NCBI GenBank assembly: GCA_028688235.1
Contig: JAQTYP010000241.1
Coordinates: 1 to 5,842, forward strand
Reading direction: 5' to 3'
Length of the DNA: 5,842 nucleotides
DNA from: Methylomonas sp.
Lineage (GTDB): Bacteria > Pseudomonadota > Gammaproteobacteria > Methylococcales > Methylomonadaceae
The notes below the pieces were generated by a model. That model saw only the letters and a list, made by a program, of their open reading frames with translations, made no database searches and had not been told where the DNA came from. Below are positions 1 to 3,127 of this stretch, one piece after another (position 1 is the first letter of the stretch; each line of letters begins with the position of its first letter). Position numbers and translations under genes: made by a program.

Positions 1-342
1 CAGGGTTTTATCGAAACTTGAATTAATAACCGCCTCGGCGTTGTTGGAAGGCGTTTCGTTTTGCCCAGGGCGCGCCCATGAATACGCAGAAGCCCGCAAG
101 GTCTGGGTGGCCGCATCCGCATAGCCCACGGTATGGTTTCCGGTCGGAGCTCCATCGGCAACAGGCGGATGATACTCTCCGGGGGCGTAGTAATTATGCT
201 TCACCGGAGAACTTTCATCCGAGTGGGAAAAATGTGTCGTTGTGTTGCCGCGGTACTCCCATCCGGAAATTTGGGATGTTGCGTGAGCATGGCTCAGTGG
301 AATCAATATCAGGCCGAGAACGGCCGACGAGTGTTTTAACAT
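1..342 (-). CDS. secreted protein of unknown function, N-terminal 114 residues (3' end off window)
   Basis: The reading frame is open from the ATG at 340-342 to the window edge with no stop. The start is well supported by a strong Shine-Dalgarno (GGAGG, 5 nt before the ATG). The N-terminus is a textbook Sec signal peptide: Lys3-His4, a hydrophobic core AVLGLILIPL at residues 7-16, then a Ser-His-Ala-His-Ala end with likely cleavage after Ala21. The mature part visible (22-114) is polar and rich in His, Tyr, Asn, Pro and Thr (for example GWEYRGN, HNYYAPGEYHPP, YSWARPGQ, NNAEAVINSSFDKTL) with no Cys and no transmembrane segment. I do not recognise a domain. The composition resembles the start of small exported beta-rich proteins, some of which end in PEP-CTERM signals, but the C-terminus that would show this lies outside the window. 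It is preceded by a terminator-like leader, so it is probably transcribed separately from the CBM2 gene upstream. Confidence 0.85.
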   Translation of the reverse strand, partial: MLKHSSAVLGLILIPLSHAHATSQISGWEYRGNTTTHFSHSDESSPVKHNYYAPGEYHPPVADGAPTGNHTVGYADAATQTLRASAYSWARPGQNETPSNNAEAVINSSFDKTL

Positions 343-352
343 TTCCCCCTCC
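343..352 (-). promoter_or_regulatory. Shine-Dalgarno of the secreted-protein gene
   Basis: On the minus strand the bases before the ATG read GGAGGGGGAA. GGAGG (348-352) sits 5 nt from the start codon. This site, together with the signal peptide that follows, decides the start of a gene that runs off the window. Confidence 0.8.
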
Positions 353-386
353 AAAAGAGTAAATATGAACTTCTTGCAAAACTAGT

Positions 387-440
387 AAAAAATGGGGCCT
401 GAACATGAACATTTTCTTAAAAAACTCATACTCATGCCCC
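387..440 (-). terminator. terminator-like hairpin with T-run in the leader of the 1-342 gene
   Basis: On the minus strand GGGGC (436-440) can pair with GCCCC (394-398), and CATGA can pair with TCATG further in with a bulge. The 3' arm is followed after one base by six T (387-392). The stem is imperfect with a large AT-rich loop, so it is weaker than the terminator at 512-543. It lies about 45 nt before the start codon at 342, so it is either a second, backup terminator for the CBM2 gene or an attenuator in the leader of the secreted-protein gene. Confidence 0.4.
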
Positions 441-467
441 GAAAAGCAAAGGCAGACGATTTAAGGC

Positions 468-511
468 GGCCGGCTTCCCCAACGTGGAACATCCTTGTGA
501 TGGGACCGGCC
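468..511 (-). other. GC-rich stem-loop between the two terminator-like hairpins
   Basis: GGCCGG (506-511) pairs with CCGGCC (468-473) on the minus strand. The stem can be lengthened by TCCC/GGGA after a 2-nt bulge, giving about 10 bp around a ~22-nt loop. It directly follows the T-run of the terminator at 512-543 and precedes the hairpin at 394-440. It may be part of a structured leader RNA; no known riboswitch consensus was recognised. Confidence 0.35.
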
Positions 512-543
512 AAAAAATTACGCTGCACTTCCCTGTGCCGCGT
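512..543 (-). terminator. Rho-independent terminator of the CBM2 enzyme gene
   Basis: Seven bases after the TAG stop (551-553), the minus strand forms ACGCGGCAC - loop AGGGAA - GTGCAGCGT: eight base pairs with one central G/A mismatch. It is followed by AA and six T (512-517). Stem, short loop, position and T-run all fit an intrinsic terminator. Confidence 0.85.
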
Positions 544-550
544 TCCCTCT

Positions 551-2653
551 CTAGCGGCTGGCGCAGAAGCCAAAGCTGGTCGACGCGCCGCCGGCTAAGG
601 CCGCATTCCAGGCCTCGCCCTGCACCTGCAACGAACTACCCGACTGGCTGTAAACACCGTTCCACATATTGTCGACCCGGCCCTCGATGTTCAGATCGAC
701 AGCCCATTGCTGGCTGCTAGCCCCTTGATTGCTGACCGCGACCGTCGCACAGTAGCCTGAGCCCCAATCGGAATCGACATGCAGACTGTGCTGAATCTGG
801 CCGGGTGCCGCATCGGTTTCGTCGTCATCCTCGGCTGAAGAGCAACCCGGATCGGCCGGATAATCGGCCAAGCCGTCGCCGTCGTTGTCGATCTGGTCGT
901 TACATATCACGGCGGCAACCGAACGGTCTGCGCAAAAGCCGAAGCTCGCCGATTCGCCGGGCGACAATTCTTTATTCCATTCCGCCCCGCTAGCCGTCAC
1001 TTGCTTGCCGGTTTGGCTGTAATCGGCGTTCCAGATGTTGGTGATGCTGCCCGCCGCTTCGAAGCCGGTTTGCCAAAGCACCGTGGCCTGAGTGTTGTTG
1101 CCGACAATCGCATCGGCGCAATAACCCGTTCCCCAGTCGCTGCTGGTAGTCAGACTGGACGGCAATGTAGTCAGCACCGGCCCGTTGGACTCGTCGTTAT
1201 CGTCGGCTGCGCTGCAACCCGGATCGTCGGGAAAATCGATCCAGCCGTCGATATCGTTGTCAATTCCATCCGAGCAGGCCGGCAAAGGCTCTGCTTCCGT
1301 GTTGTCGGTCGCCGACTGGCAATCAGGGTCGTTTGGAAAATCGGTCAAACCGTCGCCGTCGTTATCGATGCCGTCGCCGCATTGCGAAGGAACTCGTGGA
1401 GCAAGCGGCAACGCGCCGTTGGCGTAATAGCGTTGAATGGCCAATCTCAGGAAACCGCCGTCGTCGTCGGCGTTCAAAGCCGGCAGGTCGTTCAGATGGT
1501 CGGTGTGGTTGCGCGCGCGATTGTCGATCGACGCGGGATCTTCGACAGCGTCCTTCACGTAATCGAAATACCGAGTCTGATCGTCCTGGCCGGCACCGAA
1601 CATCAGCGCCACCACCCCGGCATCGCGGAACTGCTGCAAGCGCGTGGTGTCGCCGCTGTCCACCACCGGCTTCAGGAAATACTCGGGGCGGTTGTCCTGA
1701 TAATGGTTGGGGGTGTTGTTACATTTGCGGTACAGAGTATTGCCGACCGGAATCTGCCAGATGATGACATCCTGGTTCAGCTCGCTATGCAAGCGGGACA
1801 CGAATTTGCGGAAGCGGTCGAAGTCTTCCGGTTTCCACCAGCGGTCCGGGCCACCCTGCAACTGGTAAAACCCCGAATCGCGGTCGGAGGTTTCGGTGAA
1901 CATCACGTCGAACTCGGTATCCAGCGAGCGGTAGAAATTGGCGGTTTCCACGGCCAATTTGTCCGGATCGCCCTGATTGACGATCAGGTCGGTGCGGGTC
2001 GCCCAGCCCGAGACATGCCAACCCAAAATGACGTTAGGCGCATATTGGTCGCGCAATGCTTTCATCAGCTTCGCGAAACCGCGTGCATTGTTTTCGTAAC
2101 CCGCAGCCTGTGCCAGACCCGAGCTAGCCACAGCAATCTCGGTCTGCGCAGGGTCGCTGTTGCTCCATTCCACATAGCCCCACAAGTCGGGTTCGACTTG
2201 CACGATTACCGGGTGCCCGAAGGCGGCGATGCGCTGCAACAAAAAGATCCAATTTTCGAAATAAGCCTTCATCGTCGCCGGCGTTTGCAGGTTACGGGTA
2301 GGCGGCTCTTCGAAGCGGTAAGGCGCGGCATGGACGATTTCGTAGTAGGTGATGACCGGCGTCGTTCCGGCTTGATAGCTCTCCTGCAGCCATTTATCGG
2401 CGAAGGTGCCGTCCGGCGTCAGCCAATTCCGCCAGTCATCGGCCCCGAGACCGCCGGTGAAATATTGAAAGCGGTAACCGACCGGCATGTCTGCATGGCG
2501 GCCGGCCTCGCCGACCGGACTGTTGCCGACGCCCATAGCCAATACCGGCGGGGTATTGCCGGCCATCGGCAATGCCGAGACGGTCGGCGCCAGTAGCGAC
2601 AAGCCGCAGGCCAACAAGCCGGCCCTCGCTGTGCGTTGAATGTGGTCTTTCAT
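551..2653 (-). CDS. secreted TIM-barrel, glycoside-hydrolase-like protein with two CBM2 modules
   Basis: This complete 700-residue protein has a Sec signal peptide at residues 1-27 (Arg7, Arg10, core AGLLACGLSLLAP, likely cut after VSA). The start is supported by AAGGA 7 nt upstream. Residues ~36-412 read as eight beta strands of a TIM barrel: PVLAMGVGN, YRFQYFTGG, PVITYYEIVH, PVIVQVEPDLWGY, VILGWHVSGW, FDVMFTETSD, DVIIWQIPVGN and VVALMFGAG. Glu154/Asp155 (end of strand 4) and Glu254/Asp257 (end of strand 6) are the best candidate catalytic acids. I cannot place it in a specific GH family. The C-terminal part alternates Asp-rich Cys-bounded repeats (425-452, 460-488, 584-612) with two CBM2 modules (502-576, 624-700). 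Each CBM2 keeps the three planar tryptophans (507/541/559 and 630/664/682) that bind crystalline cellulose or chitin in CBM2a. The likely role is extracellular polysaccharide binding or cleavage. Activity and substrate are inferred; export and binding modules are well supported. Confidence 0.88.
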   Translation of the reverse strand: MKDHIQRTARAGLLACGLSLLAPTVSALPMAGNTPPVLAMGVGNSPVGEAGRHADMPVGYRFQYFTGGLGADDWRNWLTPDGTFADKWLQESYQAGTTPVITYYEIVHAAPYRFEEPPTRNLQTPATMKAYFENWIFLLQRIAAFGHPVIVQVEPDLWGYVEWSNSDPAQTEIAVASSGLAQAAGYENNARGFAKLMKALRDQYAPNVILGWHVSGWATRTDLIVNQGDPDKLAVETANFYRSLDTEFDVMFTETSDRDSGFYQLQGGPDRWWKPEDFDRFRKFVSRLHSELNQDVIIWQIPVGNTLYRKCNNTPNHYQDNRPEYFLKPVVDSGDTTRLQQFRDAGVVALMFGAGQDDQTRYFDYVKDAVEDPASIDNRARNHTDHLNDLPALNADDDGGFLRLAIQRYYANGALPLAPRVPSQCGDGIDNDGDGLTDFPNDPDCQSATDNTEAEPLPACSDGIDNDIDGWIDFPDDPGCSAADDNDESNGPVLTTLPSSLTTSSDWGTGYCADAIVGNNTQATVLWQTGFEAAGSITNIWNADYSQTGKQVTASGAEWNKELSPGESASFGFCADRSVAAVICNDQIDNDGDGLADYPADPGCSSAEDDDETDAAPGQIQHSLHVDSDWGSGYCATVAVSNQGASSQQWAVDLNIEGRVDNMWNGVYSQSGSSLQVQGEAWNAALAGGASTSFGFCASR
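554..784 (-). other. CBM2 module 2 (residues 624-700, C-terminus)
   Basis: This is a second copy with the same landmarks: SDWGSGYC, WNGVYSQSG, EAWN, GGASTSFGFC. Tryptophans 630, 664 and 682 and cysteines 635 and 697 have the same spacings as in module 1. The protein ends three residues after the FGFC motif. Confidence 0.82.
818..1381 (-). repeat. three Asp-rich, Cys-bounded repeats with DxDxDG-type loops
   Basis: Residues 425-452 (1298-1381), 460-488 (1190-1276) and 584-612 (818-904) share the pattern C-x-D-x-I-D-N-D-x-D-G-x-x-D-[FY]-P-x-D-P-x-C-x-S-A-x-D. The DNDGDG core resembles calcium-binding loops of thrombospondin type-3 or dockerin style, and the two cysteines likely close each repeat. 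Repeats 1 and 2 link the barrel to CBM2 module 1 and repeat 3 links the two CBM2 modules, so they probably act as stiff, calcium-stabilised spacers. Confidence 0.75.
926..1150 (-). other. CBM2 module 1 (residues 502-576)
   Basis: The pattern SDWGTGY ... WNADYSQTG ... AEWN ... LSPGESASFGF follows the CBM2 family. Tryptophans 507, 541 and 559 match the three binding-face tryptophans of CBM2a, with the 18-residue spacing of the last two conserved. Cys512 and Cys574 are the only cysteines and may form a disulfide. The module is shorter (~75 residues) than the usual ~100. Confidence 0.82.
1418..2548 (-). other. TIM-barrel-like catalytic region (residues 36-412)
   Basis: This part of the 700-residue protein alternates hydrophobic strands with amphipathic helices. 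The strand ends carry conserved-looking polar residues: Tyr103-Glu105, Glu154-Pro-Asp-Leu-Trp, His213, Glu254, Gln300, Asn305 and a Cys-Asn-Asn-Thr-Pro-Asn-His-Tyr-Gln-Asp-Asn block at 311-321. The His/Asn/Asp-rich block after strand 7 replaces the glutamate nucleophile expected there in clan GH-A, so ordinary GH5/GH10-type chemistry is unlikely. The barrel assignment is my own strand count and not a database match. Confidence 0.5.
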
Positions 2654-2660
2654 ATCATAT

Positions 2661-2665
2661 TCCTT
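2661..2665 (-). promoter_or_regulatory. ribosome binding site of the CBM2 enzyme gene
   Basis: AAGGA on the minus strand lies 7 nt before the ATG at 2651-2653. An overlapping out-of-frame ATG-ATA-TGA sits just upstream of the start and is too short to matter as a gene. No promoter hexamers could be called with confidence further upstream. Confidence 0.65.
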
Positions 2666-2717
2666 GAGTGGTTTTTAGGTACGCTAATGTTAGTGAGGAG
2701 ACCTAGCGCAAGTCGTC

Positions 2718-2749
2718 ACGAAAAGGTCCGGATTCGGTCATGTTTTCGT
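2718..2749. repeat. short inverted repeat upstream of the CBM2 enzyme gene
   Basis: ACGAAAA (2718-2724) and TTTTCGT (2743-2749) are perfect 7-bp inverted repeats separated by 18 nt, about 65-95 nt upstream of the start codon at 2653. The position would suit an operator or a weak AT-rich hairpin. Nothing identifies a binding protein. Confidence 0.25.
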
Positions 2750-2859
2750 CATACTAGGAACTGCGGCGCCTGCACAAGGCTGCGATGCCGACGAGTCCCA
2801 GACTGAAAATCGTAAAACTGCCTCGCGAGTCGTTTTAGTGTTTTCATGGTTGTTTTCAT
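2749..2859 (-). pseudogene. decayed small PEP-CTERM-type gene (36-codon ORF plus out-of-frame tail)
   Basis: An ATG at 2857-2859 opens a 36-codon frame that begins MKTTMKTLKRLARQ, a plausible start of a signal peptide, and then becomes polar. In the next frame, between stops at 2835-2837 and 2754-2756, the same DNA encodes a hydrophobic stretch, SFTIFSLGLVGIAAL, followed by Cys-Arg-Arg-Arg-Ser-Ser and a stop. That is the transmembrane segment plus Arg cluster of a PEP-CTERM sorting signal, preceded by Arg-Gly-Ser where Pro-Gly-Ser would be expected. The simplest reading is a gene whose interior was deleted, leaving a start and a tail one base out of frame. There is no good Shine-Dalgarno (CTTCTTCTCAATACC precedes it). 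Chance resemblance over ~20 residues is possible. Confidence 0.4.
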
Positions 2860-2879
2860 CGCATGGTATTGAGAAGAAG

Positions 2880-2962
2880 GCCGGAGCCGAGCGAGTCTCA
2901 GCTTCCGGCGATGAGTGACGCACTTGCGTCGGCGGAGCATGGGAAGGGCTTTGTGCAAGCCC
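2880..2962. repeat. cluster of three adjacent stem-loops
   Basis: Stem-loop 1 (2880-2909), read on the minus strand, pairs GCCGGA-(A)-GCTGAG with CTCGGC-TCCGGC around ACTCG: twelve pairs with one bulge and one G-T. It is followed by CTTCTTCTC, which could serve as a weak T-rich tail. Stem-loop 2 (2917-2930) is GACGC-ACTT-GCGTC on the plus strand. Stem-loop 3 (2946-2962) is GGGCTT-TGTGC-AAGCCC. The cluster lies downstream of the PEP-CTERM gene. It could be its terminator region, a REP-like element or a structured RNA; the sequence alone does not separate these. Confidence 0.45.
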
Positions 2963-3078
2963 ACCCCGGCCGCGAACCTTGCCGGACGCTGAAGGTATTG
3001 GCTTGCCGATGCGTGCTAGAGGCGGTGCTCGCAGATCGCGCAGCCGCCGCCGGGTCCTTTCCTTTAACAGCGTCAGAT

Positions 3079-3123
3079 GCCGGCGGCATGCTGGAGGGTG
3101 GAGAATTCCCGGCATGCCGCGGC
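3079..3123 (-). terminator. strong hairpin just after the PEP-CTERM gene, without T-run
   Basis: Beginning 4 nt after the stop codon (3128-3130), GCGGCATGC (3083-3091) pairs perfectly with GCATGCCGC (3112-3120). Three more G-C pairs follow (3079-3081 with 3121-3123) after a single bulged base; the loop is 20 nt. No T-run follows on the minus strand, so it may protect the mRNA 3' end or assist Rho-type termination instead of being a classical intrinsic terminator. Confidence 0.45.
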
Positions 3124-3127
3124 GCGC

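Larger units (their letters stand above)
2654..3127. other. 474-bp intergenic region, structured, no intact gene
   Basis: Between the PEP-CTERM protein gene and the CBM2 enzyme gene no reading frame has both a usable ribosome site and a protein-like composition. Frames crossing it encode Arg/Pro/Ser-rich sequence typical of GC-rich noncoding DNA. It holds the 3079-3123 hairpin, the stem-loop cluster at 2880-2962, the PEP-CTERM-like remnant at 2749-2859 and, by position, the promoter of the CBM2 enzyme gene. Confidence 0.6.

Noticed and set aside
78..362. Plus-strand open frames at the left end
   Set aside because: They overlap the minus-strand gene that has a strong Shine-Dalgarno and signal peptide, and their translations lack protein-like features.
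340..400. Sigma-54 (-24/-12) promoter before the 1-342 gene, as reported for some PEP-CTERM genes
   Set aside because: A TTGCAA is present in the leader, but no TGGCAC-like -24 element stands at the required spacing.
440..511. Possible cobalamin or c-di-GMP riboswitch
   Set aside because: GGGGAAGCCGG on the minus strand recalls part of a cobalamin box, but the CCCGCNACTG core and the other conserved blocks are absent. The GEMM consensus is not present either.
1001..2596. 531-codon open frame on the plus strand opposite the CBM2 enzyme gene
   Set aside because: It lies entirely antisense to a gene with a signal peptide, clear domains and a terminator. Its translation is Val/Arg/Gly-rich without domain features, as expected for the mirror frame of a GC-rich gene.
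2738..3115. 125-codon minus-strand frame in the intergenic region
   Set aside because: It has no ribosome site and an Arg/Pro/Ser-rich composition. It runs through several stem-loops and disagrees with the frame of the PEP-CTERM-like fragment.
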